NCBI GenBank assembly: GCA_947476145.1
Contig: CANJPH010000006.1
Coordinates: 45,533-109,532 of the forward strand
Source: Bacteroidota bacterium
GTDB lineage: Bacteria > Bacteroidota > Bacteroidia > Chitinophagales > Chitinophagaceae
DNA length: 64,000 bases
Direction: 5' to 3'
Positions 48,299-57,218 of the stretch are shown piece by piece; the stretch's first letter is position 1, and each line of letters opens with the position of its first letter. The position numbers and the translations under genes are program-made. The notes under the pieces are model-generated. The model had not been told where the DNA came from and did no database searches. It worked only from the letters and a program-made list of their open reading frames with translations.

Positions 48299-48302
48299 CC
48301 CT

Positions 48303-49478
48303 ATGACAAAAGTGTATCTAAACCGAAAGATCAATCAAAGGATTGCGCTAGGGCATCCTTGGATTTACAATAACGAAGTTGACCGTATCGCCGGCCCCGT
48401 TGAACAGGGGGATATTGTGGAGGTTTATTACTTTGATGGCCAATTGGCTGGCCGAGGATATATTAACCCGGAATCACAAATTATTATACGTTTACTGACT
48501 CGTAAAAGGGAGGACATCACGGCAGCCTTCTTTCATCAAAAAATTCAGACCGCTTGGGATTACAGAAAACAATTAGGCTATACGGAAAACTGCCGACTGG
48601 TTTTTGGAGAAGCAGATGGACTACCCGCACTCATCATTGATAAATTTAACGACTACTTTGTAATACAAACGCTTTCCTATGGGATTGAGGTTTGGAAGGA
48701 CGCCATTGTTGCAGCGTTAAAAACAATATTTAATCCAAAAGGTATTTACGAACGTAACGATGTGCCCGTTAGAGAATTAGAAGGACTGGCTCAACAAAAA
48801 GGTTTTTTAACCGATCCCTTCCCTACTGAAATTATCATCAATGAAAATGATTTACAATTTTATGTAAATATTGAAACAGGACAAAAGACAGGCTATTTTT
48901 TAGATCAACAAGATAATCGTCGTGCCATTAAAAATATTGTGAAGGGTGCCGATGTATTGGGTGCATTTACATACACGGGGACTTTTGAAATTCATGCAGC
49001 CCATTATGGAGCTAAATCAGTTTTTGGTATTGACATATCAGAATCGGCGGTTGCGCAAGCCAACAAAAATGCAGTTTTAAATAAATTGGATCATATTGTA
49101 AAGTTTGAAGCCATGAATGCATTTGATGTATTAAAAAATTGGGGCAAGCAGGGTAAAAAATATGACGTGGTCATGTTGGATCCCCCAGCCTTCACAAAGA
49201 GTAGAAATAATATTGACAAAGCCATCACAGGTTATAAAGAAATTAATTTACGCGGGATGCAACTTATTCGCAATGGTGGATTCTTGGTTAGCTCAAGTTG
49301 TACTAATCTTGTGAGCCCTGAATTATTTTTAGAAACCATTGAGATGGCTGCACATGATGCGAAGAAAAGGATTAGACAGGTCACCTACCAATCACAGTCC
49401 AGCGACCACCCTATTATTTGGGGTATGGAAAATACACACTACCTTAAATTTTTAATCGTAGAAGTTTGCGACAAGTGA
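48303..49478 (+). CDS. Class I SAM-dependent rRNA methyltransferase (RlmI-like, PUA domain)
   Basis: RKINQRIALGHPWIYNNEVDRI, GYFLDQQDNRRAI, VVMLDPPAFTKSR, VSSSCTNLVSPELF. Confidence 0.93.
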   Translation: MTKVYLNRKINQRIALGHPWIYNNEVDRIAGPVEQGDIVEVYYFDGQLAGRGYINPESQIIIRLLTRKREDITAAFFHQKIQTAWDYRKQLGYTENCRLVFGEADGLPALIIDKFNDYFVIQTLSYGIEVWKDAIVAALKTIFNPKGIYERNDVPVRELEGLAQQKGFLTDPFPTEIIINENDLQFYVNIETGQKTGYFLDQQDNRRAIKNIVKGADVLGAFTYTGTFEIHAAHYGAKSVFGIDISESAVAQANKNAVLNKLDHIVKFEAMNAFDVLKNWGKQGKKYDVVMLDPPAFTKSRNNIDKAITGYKEINLRGMQLIRNGGFLVSSSCTNLVSPELFLETIEMAAHDAKKRIRQVTYQSQSSDHPIIWGMENTHYLKFLIVEVCDK

Positions 49479-49569
49479 ATATGATAAAACTGTATTTTTG
49501 AAAATAAATAATTTTATCATTTATTCCTCTTTTTGATTTTTCTAATGATAAGCGTAAAATAAAGCACAT

Positions 49570-49603
49570 AAAAAAGGAGCTAATGAAATTTAGCCCCTTT
49601 TTT
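49570..49603. terminator. Bidirectional terminator between the rRNA methyltransferase and peroxiredoxin genes
   Basis: AAAAAAGGaGCTAA-N-TTtAGCcCCTTTTTT between convergent genes. Confidence 0.8.
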
Positions 49604-49639
49604 TATTATTGTAATCTTGCATTAACAAGATTTCAAATT

Positions 49640-50113
49640 TCAGTTTAATGTATTCAAAACGTTTTGGATCGCTGCAAAATCAGGTAAGTCACCTGGTGTT
49701 GCACAAACTTCTTCATATTGTACTACCCCTTCCTTGTCAATTACAAAAGCAGCGCGCTTGCTTACTCCTTGCATTTCAAAAGCAGGGAATACTTCATATA
49801 ATACATCAAATGAATTAGCTGCAGTTTTATTAAAGTCGCTTAATAAAGGAAAGTTTAATTTTTGCTCTTCCTTAAATTTGCCTAAAGTAAAAATAGAGTC
49901 AACCGAAACGCCTAAAACTTGCGCATTAGCGTTATTGTAAGTGCCTATATTGTCTCTAATACTACATAGCTCGGTAGTACATACTCCGGTAAATGCCAAA
50001 GGGAAAAATAAAACAACCACATTTTGTCCTTTGAAGTCTGCCAAAGAAGTGGCTTTCTTATCTGAATCAAACAAAGTGAATGCAGGGGCTGGTTTGCCAA
50101 GTAAATTACTCAT
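49640..50113 (-). CDS. Peroxiredoxin (AhpC/TSA, BCP-like)
   Basis: VVVLFFPLAFTGVCTTELCSIRD resolving/peroxidatic Cys context. Confidence 0.92.
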   Translation of the reverse strand: MSNLLGKPAPAFTLFDSDKKATSLADFKGQNVVVLFFPLAFTGVCTTELCSIRDNIGTYNNANAQVLGVSVDSIFTLGKFKEEQKLNFPLLSDFNKTAANSFDVLYEVFPAFEMQGVSKRAAFVIDKEGVVQYEEVCATPGDLPDFAAIQNVLNTLN

Positions 50114-50192
50114 ATTTTTAATTTTTATTTAGGTACTTAATTAGAAGCCAAAAGTATAAATGTTTAGTGAAGGTTCATCCACTTTTTGAGCT

Positions 50193-50531
50193 TTATAAAG
50201 GGATTTTTTCTCTTTTCGAAAGTTCATTCACTGAATCCATCACAATCTTAAACTCAATTGGATGCATTTCCAAGTATTCCATTTGCTTGTAAAATTGAAC
50301 CCTATCCACTTTATTAAAATCAAAGATTTTTTGATAGTATGCTACATTCTTATGTTGAATACTCCATGTAGTATCCGCTACTGAAACGCGTGTAAAATGT
50401 TCGTCTGCCTTCATTAATTGAAATACGACCACTTTCATTTTATCAATAGGTATACTATTGCCTTCCTTTGATTTTTCACCACAGGATATTAAAAGTACAG
50501 TCAACAATAAACAGGATATAAAAATTCTCAT
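50193..50531 (-). CDS. DUF4296-like small lipoprotein
   Basis: Lipobox LLISCG; about 110 aa; next to a DUF4835-like gene. Confidence 0.65.
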   Translation of the reverse strand: MRIFISCLLLTVLLISCGEKSKEGNSIPIDKMKVVVFQLMKADEHFTRVSVADTTWSIQHKNVAYYQKIFDFNKVDRVQFYKQMEYLEMHPIEFKIVMDSVNELSKREKIPL

Positions 50532-51451
50532 TCTATCTTTTCTTTATACTTATTTAAATTGGTTAAATCAATCACCGATAATGTATTCAACAACTGTTTT
50601 TTCATAGGTTTATTAGCGTTTTCAAAAATACCCATAATTTCAGTGTATTTACCCTGCATTAAAATAGGAACTACCATGGTATTGGTGTTGTCCTCTTGCA
50701 CTTCTTGCATTGTCATTAAAGCATTTAAAACCATATCTCTGCCAATATCAAATTTGGCTGTCATTTGATCCAATCCCACTCGATAATAGGTATAAATTGC
50801 TTCATGGATTTTTTCCATTCCACTTTTTGTTAGATTGTCAATTAAGATAAATCTATTGCGTTGTCCATCAAATGACTTCCAGCCATTAATGCCCGAAGCT
50901 TCGGGCGCATTATAAACAATATTCAATGCTTTATTAAAATACGGAGCCCCTCCTTTTAAAGAAAAAGAATCGTAGTCTAATCCTAAAATGATGTTAATGT
51001 AATAGGCTATGGTGGCTGTTAAATTGGCCTCGAGAGGATCTGTACCTTGTACTTTGTTTTCATTAAATTCAATCGGCTGAGAAAGCTGATATTTAAAAGT
51101 AAAATTGGGGTCTTGCATATTTAATACTGGCGTCGTATAATTGGCATTAAAAACTGGCCTACTAGAAATGATACTTAATTTAGCATCATATACACCTGGC
51201 GACAAGACCGACTCGATAGTAATAAAGAAACTGCATTCAATTTTTTCTTCATTTCCAAACGCATCCAAAGCCCATTTTCGTTGATTGATAAAATCCCTTA
51301 ACTGCGATTGTAATTGTATAAAAATTTTAGGATCTACCTGATTGTCCACCTTATTACTTTGAATGGTCACCGTAGCAGATAGCTCCTGCGCCAAAATAAA
51401 ATTGGGACTTAACACTAACAATAAAATGATGAAAAGATAGTAGCGGCGCAT
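50528..51451 (-). CDS. DUF4835/PorD-like secreted protein
   Basis: Signal peptide, ELSATVTIQSNKV...IECSFFITIESVLSPGVYDAKLSIISSRPVFNANYTTPVLN typical of DUF4835. Confidence 0.75.
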   Translation of the reverse strand: MRRYYLFIILLLVLSPNFILAQELSATVTIQSNKVDNQVDPKIFIQLQSQLRDFINQRKWALDAFGNEEKIECSFFITIESVLSPGVYDAKLSIISSRPVFNANYTTPVLNMQDPNFTFKYQLSQPIEFNENKVQGTDPLEANLTATIAYYINIILGLDYDSFSLKGGAPYFNKALNIVYNAPEASGINGWKSFDGQRNRFILIDNLTKSGMEKIHEAIYTYYRVGLDQMTAKFDIGRDMVLNALMTMQEVQEDNTNTMVVPILMQGKYTEIMGIFENANKPMKKQLLNTLSVIDLTNLNKYKEKIE

Positions 51452-51481
51452 TATACAATATTATGAGTACCCTAAAATACA

Positions 51482-51518
51482 AAAACGTCCTGATACCTTA
51501 AAGATTTCAGGACGTTTT
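51482..51518 (-). terminator. Terminator of the bamD-rpoZ transcript
   Basis: Perfect 12-bp stem AAAACGTCCTGA-N13-TCAGGACGTTTT between rpoZ stop and DUF4835 start. Confidence 0.8.
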
Positions 51519-51536
51519 CAATAAGATCTTAATTTA

Positions 51537-51881
51537 TTAACGATAAAGATCAGACTCTTCCTTCGTTCTATGATATATTTTATCTTCAATAAATTCAGCA
51601 GTTGCTAAAATTGCAGGATTAGGCATACGCTCATAAGCCTTAGAGATTTCAATTTGCTCTTTATTCTCATGAATTTCTTCTAAGCTATCGGTATGACTCG
51701 CAAACTCTTCTAATTTTGAATGCAATTCCTCTCTAATAGAGATATTGATTTGATTCGCTCTCTTAGAAATGATTGAAATAGATTCATATAAATTTCCAGT
51801 TTTAGCTTTTAATGCTTTTAAACTTTTAGTCTCGATAACAGCAGGTGTATTTGCACCCATGTGTCTTCTTAATTTACTCAT
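51537..51881 (-). CDS. rpoZ: DNA-directed RNA polymerase subunit omega (Bacteroidota type)
   Basis: NLYESISIISKRANQINISIREELHSKLEEFAS; overlaps bamD by 4 bp. Confidence 0.88.
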   Translation of the reverse strand: MSKLRRHMGANTPAVIETKSLKALKAKTGNLYESISIISKRANQINISIREELHSKLEEFASHTDSLEEIHENKEQIEISKAYERMPNPAILATAEFIEDKIYHRTKEESDLYR

Positions 51882-52672
51882 TTCTTGTTATTTAAAAAAT
51901 TATCAGTTAGTTGTTTTATTTTTTTTGCTTCAGGCAATAAAGGGCTATCGCTAAAACGATCTACAAAATCATTATACTCTGTCGTCACTTTTTCAAAACG
52001 CTCTTTTTGTTTATCCTCAAAACTGTTCACTGCAAATTTGTAATAGGCTTTCACCGTTAATAATTTGTATTGATCCGATTTTTTAGAATCTGGATAGTTG
52101 TCGGACAATAAACCATAAGATATAGCAGCAGCACGATATAAAGCAAGGTTATCGTACAATGTAGCTGTTTTAAAATCTTTCAATTCCAATTTTTCACGAC
52201 AAGCATCTATCACTTCCGTTGCCTCTTTAACTCTTGGGCTGGTTGGATGCGCGTCAATAAAAACTTGCATTGTTAAAATTGTCCTATTGGTTGTGGTTTG
52301 ATCTAATTCCGCTTTTGGTGAACGTTTATAATACGTTAGCGCTCTTAAATATTCCACTTCTTCTGTTTTTGGACTATTAGGAAAATACTCAACAAATGTT
52401 TTAAATAAGTTTTCTGCATTTTCATAATCCTTATCATAGTAATACGAATTGGCAAACTTCACGTACAATTCCTCGTACCTTGGCGTTCCTTTTACAAATG
52501 GCATTACGTTCTCAAAGAGCTGTTGTGCGTTTCTGTATTTTTTAGCTCCAAAGTATTGCTCCGCCATTTTAACTTTATAATCTATGTCCTTGTTCTTTAA
52601 AATTTTTTGAAATTTTGAAGTACAAGAAGATAAACCAAATATTACAATAAGGGCTACAATGATTCTATTCAT
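51878..52672 (-). CDS. bamD: Outer membrane protein assembly factor BamD
   Basis: Lipobox GLSSC, TPR repeats AEQYFGAKKYRNAQQLFENVMPF, YYDKDYENAENLFKTFVEYFPNSPKTEEVEYL. Confidence 0.9.
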   Translation of the reverse strand: MNRIIVALIVIFGLSSCTSKFQKILKNKDIDYKVKMAEQYFGAKKYRNAQQLFENVMPFVKGTPRYEELYVKFANSYYYDKDYENAENLFKTFVEYFPNSPKTEEVEYLRALTYYKRSPKAELDQTTTNRTILTMQVFIDAHPTSPRVKEATEVIDACREKLELKDFKTATLYDNLALYRAAAISYGLLSDNYPDSKKSDQYKLLTVKAYYKFAVNSFEDKQKERFEKVTTEYNDFVDRFSDSPLLPEAKKIKQLTDNFLNNKK

Positions 52673-52807
52673 ACAGGGTGGCAAAATTAACTAATAATCC
52701 TCAATTTAGGGCTAAAAAGATTGCCAATAAAGCCTTGGACGTTAAGAATTTACTAAAATAGCGCTGATTACCAGTAATTTAGGAAAATTGACCTCTAATA
52801 CAAACAA

Positions 52808-52829
52808 AAGCCCTGCTATTGCGGGGCTT
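52808..52829 (-). terminator. Second of two tandem terminators after rpsA
   Basis: AAGCCCTGC-TATT-GCGGGGCTT; minus strand runs into TTTTGTTTG. Confidence 0.7.
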
Positions 52830-52884
52830 AAAATCATAAAAGTTTGTTTTTGAACCTTTATATTTTATTAAAGGTGAGGAAAAC

Positions 52885-52910
52885 AAAAGCCCCGCGAAAG
52901 CGGGGCTTTT
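52885..52910 (-). terminator. First of two tandem terminators after rpsA
   Basis: AAAAGCCCCGC-GAAA-GCGGGGCTTTT, 11-bp perfect stem; minus strand continues TTTTGTTTT. Confidence 0.85.
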
Positions 52911-52950
52911 GAAGTAATTAAGACCTTATATAACGGAGCCTGGTGGATTA

Positions 52951-54837
52951 TTATCCTTCCTTGCCCTCGTCTAATTTAGCTTTGATTTCTGCTAAAGCGC
53001 CTAAATCACCCAAAGTAGATTTTTCTACTTTCGCTTGGATGGTTTTAACTGCTTTCTTAGTCTTGTCAGTCTCTACTTTAGCTTCTTTCTTAGCCGCTTC
53101 TTTTTCTTCTACGATGTTTTGTTCCCAAATTCTTGCATGAGAAACTACAATTCTCTTTTCATTGCGATCGAATTCAATCACCATGAATTGAGCAGTTTCT
53201 TCTGCTTGAACTTGCTTACCATCTTCTTTTGCAAGGTGACGGTTAGGCGCAAAACCTTCTAAGCCATGTGGCATTTGTACAATAGCACCTTTATCGTCCT
53301 TACGAACAATGGTACCATCATGAATAGATCCGATTGCAAAAGTTGCTTCTAATGCATTCCAAGGATCTTCTTCTAATTGCTTATGACCTAATTGTAATTT
53401 TCTATTTTCTTTGTCAATGTTCAAGATAATGATGTCGATAGACTCAGCAACTTTCACATACTCAGAAGGGTGATTGAAACGCTTCAACCAGCTTAAGTCG
53501 CTGATGTGAATCATTCCACCAATACCTGATTCCAATTCAACAAACACACCATAAGGAGTAATGTTTTTAACTAAACCTTTATGCTTGCTGTTTTCAGGGA
53601 ATTTATTTTCGATAGCACTCCAAGGATCTTGTGTCATTTGTTTAATGCTCAAGCTCATCTTACGTGCATCTTTATCTAATGTTACCACCTTCGCTTCATG
53701 CTCGTCTCCTAATTTGAAGAATTCTTTTGCGTTGATTGGTGTGTTTGCCCATGTGATTTCAGATACGTGCACTAAACCTTCAACACCTGGTTGAATTTCT
53801 AAGAACGCACCGTAATCTTCAATGTTCACTACTTTACCTTTTACAACACTACCTTCTGATAAGTCAACTGGTAGTACATCCCAAGGATGTGGAGTTAATT
53901 GTTTTAAACCTAAGCTGATACGTTTTTTATCATCATCAAAGTCTAATACAACCACTTGAATCTTTTGATCCATCTTAACCACTTCACTTGGATGAGAAAT
54001 TCTACCCCAAGAGATATCCGTGATATATAATAAACCATCTAATCCACCTAAGTCCATGAAGGCTCCGAAGTCAGTGATGTTTTTAACAACACCTTCTAAC
54101 ACTTGACCTTTCTCTAACTTACTCATGATCTCTGCACGTTGTGCTTCGATATCACTTTCGATTAATGCTTTATGTGATACAACGGCATTCTTAATTGTTT
54201 CGTTAATCTTAACAACTTTGAACTCCATTGTTTTACCTACGAATTGATCATAATCTGTAACTGGCTTCACGTCAATTTGAGAACCTGGTAAGAATGTTTC
54301 CATACCAAATACATCAACGATTAAACCACCTTTTGTTTTGCTTGTAACTAAACCAGTAACTACTTCACCAGTTTTATGCACTTCCATAATTCTTTCCCAA
54401 GCACGGTAAATACGAGCAGACTTGCGGCTTAAGTGAAGATTACCATCGCGGTCTTCTTTTTCTACTACCATTACTTCTACAGTATCACCCGTTTTAACAC
54501 CATTGGTGTCACGGAATTCATTCAACGAAACTAAACCATCACTTTTAAAACCAATGTTTACTACAACATCTGTTTTAGTTAAAGCAACGACTAAACCGTT
54601 CATGATTTCTCCGTCAGAAATTTGTACGAATGTTTCATCATACACTTTGTCATACTTTACTCTTTCAGCTTCAGCATAATGACTCACATTACGTTTGTCT
54701 ACGCTCCAGTCGAAATCGTCGTGTGCAGTTTCTACAACTACCACTTCAGGTGCTTTTGTTGTCGCAGTTGCTTCGGTAGCTGTGGCGCCATCGAATTCCT
54801 GTGCGTCTGCGTTTAGGTTTTTTGAAAATAATTTCAT
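52951..54837 (-). CDS. rpsA: 30S ribosomal protein S1
   Basis: Multiple S1 repeats (VVKNITDFGAFMDLGGLDGLLYITDISWGRISHPSEVV etc.). Start at MKLFSKNLN (54837). Confidence 0.95.
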   Translation of the reverse strand: MKLFSKNLNADAQEFDGATATEATATTKAPEVVVVETAHDDFDWSVDKRNVSHYAEAERVKYDKVYDETFVQISDGEIMNGLVVALTKTDVVVNIGFKSDGLVSLNEFRDTNGVKTGDTVEVMVVEKEDRDGNLHLSRKSARIYRAWERIMEVHKTGEVVTGLVTSKTKGGLIVDVFGMETFLPGSQIDVKPVTDYDQFVGKTMEFKVVKINETIKNAVVSHKALIESDIEAQRAEIMSKLEKGQVLEGVVKNITDFGAFMDLGGLDGLLYITDISWGRISHPSEVVKMDQKIQVVVLDFDDDKKRISLGLKQLTPHPWDVLPVDLSEGSVVKGKVVNIEDYGAFLEIQPGVEGLVHVSEITWANTPINAKEFFKLGDEHEAKVVTLDKDARKMSLSIKQMTQDPWSAIENKFPENSKHKGLVKNITPYGVFVELESGIGGMIHISDLSWLKRFNHPSEYVKVAESIDIIILNIDKENRKLQLGHKQLEEDPWNALEATFAIGSIHDGTIVRKDDKGAIVQMPHGLEGFAPNRHLAKEDGKQVQAEETAQFMVIEFDRNEKRIVVSHARIWEQNIVEEKEAAKKEAKVETDKTKKAVKTIQAKVEKSTLGDLGALAEIKAKLDEGKEG

Positions 54838-54843
54838 AATAAA

Positions 54844-54863
54844 TCCGGCGTTTTTAAACCGGA
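54844..54863 (-). promoter_or_regulatory. Hairpin in the rpsA leader, with TACCTTTG -7 element just upstream (54867-54874)
   Basis: Minus strand TACCTTTG-CCG-TCCGG-TTTAAAAACG-CCGGA-TTTATT-ATG. Confidence 0.5.
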
Positions 54864-55001
54864 CGGCAAAGGTATTAAAATAAGCCAAAAAAAGCTCGAA
54901 TTTGAGCTAAAAATTTGATCGATTGAATTATCTAACTAACTGATTTTCAATTAAAAAATTGCGGAAAAGCGGATACATTGGATGAAGCTAGATGAGTAGG
55001 G

Positions 55002-56288
55002 CTAAATTTGCCCCATATGTAGCGCGGCAAGCCAACCGCTGGTCCAAGCATGTTGAAAATTAAATCCACCAGTAATGCCATCCACGTCCATCATTTCGCC
55101 GGCAAAATGTAGCCCAGGGACCAATTTACTTTCCATCGTTTGAGCATCAATATCTTTTAAATCCACTCCACCACAAGTCACAAATTCTTCTTTATAGGTG
55201 GTCTTCCCTTTGATGTCTAATGTAGTTCGTGTTAACAGTTGTATGAGCGTATGTTGATTTGCACTTTTCAAGTCGGCCCATTTTGTATTTGATACGATGC
55301 CTGCTTCTTGTAATAAAAAATGCCATAGTCGTTGCGGTAAATCAAATGGATTTTTTGAACCCATTTCTCTTTTACCAAAATCCATTCTAAAATTAATCCA
55401 TTCCATTTTTAAAGTGGACTCATTAAAACTGGGTGTCCAATTAATAACAATCGCACCTTCGTAATTGGATGCTGCCATATCCCTTGCACACCAAGCGGAT
55501 AATTTTATGGCAGCGGGTCCACTAATACCCCAATGCGTTATAAGCAAAGGGCCTGTTTCTATATTTTTATTTCCCTTCCATTGAATACTTGCTTTGTCCA
55601 CCGCGACACCCATTAAAGTGGTGATTTTTTTATCCACTGTATTAAAAGTAAATAAAGAAGGAACGGGCTCTATAATGGTATGTCCAAAATTGGTTACCCA
55701 TTTAAGTTTATTAGATGGGTCTGATTTTAACATGCCTCCTGTTGCTAAACAAATAGCGTCAGCTTGCATCGCTTCCCTACCTTGTAATTGAATAGTGAAA
55801 GCCTTTTGCTTTTTATTTGCTGTGATTGTTTTTTCATCGGCAATGTTGGCCATATTATTATTGTGCACAACGTCCACTACTTCATATTGTGTTAATACTT
55901 GAATTTTATATTGGTGTGCTTTTCTAAAAAAACAATCTATAATGGTATCGGAACTATTGGTAGTGGGAAACATACGTCCATCTTTTTCGGTATGCAATGT
56001 CACCCCATTTTTTGCAAACCATTCAATGGTATTTTTAGTGGCAAACTGATAAAACGATTTCTTTAAAAATCGATCCCCACGTGGATACTTTTTTAATAAC
56101 AATGCTACATCAGGACATGCATGAGTTACATTACAACGGCCACCGCCACTTACTTTTACTTTTGATAAAAGCTTATTGGTTTTTTCTAAAATAATAATTT
56201 CCCAATGAGGATGTAATTCCGCAACTTGTATTGCACAGAAAAAACCCGCAGCACCCCCTCCCACTACGACTATTTTTTTTGTTTCCAT
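55002..56288 (-). CDS. HI0933/BaiN-like NAD(P)/FAD-dependent oxidoreductase
   Basis: VVVGGGAAGFFCAIQ, KVKVSGGGRCNVTH, LATGG, GLHFAGEMMDVDGITGGFNFQHAWTSGWLA. Confidence 0.93.
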   Translation of the reverse strand: METKKIVVVGGGAAGFFCAIQVAELHPHWEIIILEKTNKLLSKVKVSGGGRCNVTHACPDVALLLKKYPRGDRFLKKSFYQFATKNTIEWFAKNGVTLHTEKDGRMFPTTNSSDTIIDCFFRKAHQYKIQVLTQYEVVDVVHNNNMANIADEKTITANKKQKAFTIQLQGREAMQADAICLATGGMLKSDPSNKLKWVTNFGHTIIEPVPSLFTFNTVDKKITTLMGVAVDKASIQWKGNKNIETGPLLITHWGISGPAAIKLSAWCARDMAASNYEGAIVINWTPSFNESTLKMEWINFRMDFGKREMGSKNPFDLPQRLWHFLLQEAGIVSNTKWADLKSANQHTLIQLLTRTTLDIKGKTTYKEEFVTCGGVDLKDIDAQTMESKLVPGLHFAGEMMDVDGITGGFNFQHAWTSGWLAALHMGQI

Positions 56289-56347
56289 ACTTTCAAAATT
56301 TCGGATGACGCTTTATGCAATACTACCTTGTGATTTGGAATGGTATA

Positions 56348-57148
56348 CTAGTAATAAGAACTATTCAAATTAATATTTGCTTTCTCGGCTGCTTCAATAA
56401 TAGAAAAGTCGGATAAAATCAATGCCTTGCCTGCTTTCACACAAACGTCATGTTCAAAATGCACGGATACTTTTCCATCCTGAGTTTTAACTGTCCAACC
56501 ATCTTCTTCGGTAAATACTTTATGCGTGCCCATATTAATCATGGGCTCAATAGCCAATACTAAATTTTCTTTCATTTTTAAACCTGTCCCACGTTTCCCG
56601 TAGTTAGGCACCTGCGGATCCTCATGTAATGCTGTTCCCAATCCATGTCCTACTAACTCTCTCACTACTCCATACCCATGTCTCTCGGTATACTCTTGAA
56701 TGGCAAAACCAATGTCTCCCACTCTATTATTTACAATCGCTTTTTCAATGCCTTTATACAAGGACTCCTTAGTCACTTTTACCAATTCAATGGCTGCCGG
56801 ATCGGCTTCGCCTAAAATAAATGTATACGCATGATCCCCATGCCATCCATTTAGGATCACACCAAAATCAATAGATACAATATCACCGTCTTTTAATGGG
56901 GTTGCGTTCGGAAAACCATGCACCACTATATCATTCACCGATGCACATATATTATGCGGATACCCGTGGTAATTATAAAATGAAAGGGTCCCTTTATGAT
57001 CCTTTGCAAATTGCATACACAATTGATCAATGTCTAAGGTGGTCATACCCGGTTTTAAAACCTTAGCCACTTCGGTTAATGTTTTACTTACCAGCATAGC
57101 CGCTTCTTTCATGAAGCCTACTTGTTCCTCTGTTTTTGTATAAATCAT
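56348..57148 (-). CDS. map: Type I methionyl aminopeptidase
   Basis: NICASVNDIVVHGFPN, DGDIVSIDFGVILNGWHGDHAYTF, GHGLGTALHEDPQVPNYG, LAIEPMI. ATG at 57148. Confidence 0.96.
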   Translation of the reverse strand: MIYTKTEEQVGFMKEAAMLVSKTLTEVAKVLKPGMTTLDIDQLCMQFAKDHKGTLSFYNYHGYPHNICASVNDIVVHGFPNATPLKDGDIVSIDFGVILNGWHGDHAYTFILGEADPAAIELVKVTKESLYKGIEKAIVNNRVGDIGFAIQEYTERHGYGVVRELVGHGLGTALHEDPQVPNYGKRGTGLKMKENLVLAIEPMINMGTHKVFTEEDGWTVKTQDGKVSVHFEHDVCVKAGKALILSDFSIIEAAEKANINLNSSYY

Positions 57149-57218
57149 ATGCACCCTTTTCTAAAAAAACAAACCTGCCTTTATGGGACAGGTTTGTAAA
57201 TATAATTCATTTGAAAAA

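Noticed and set aside
48181-48302. CIRCE/HrcA operator upstream of grpE
   Set aside because: No TTAGCACTC-N9-GAGTGCTAA match found in the intergenic region.
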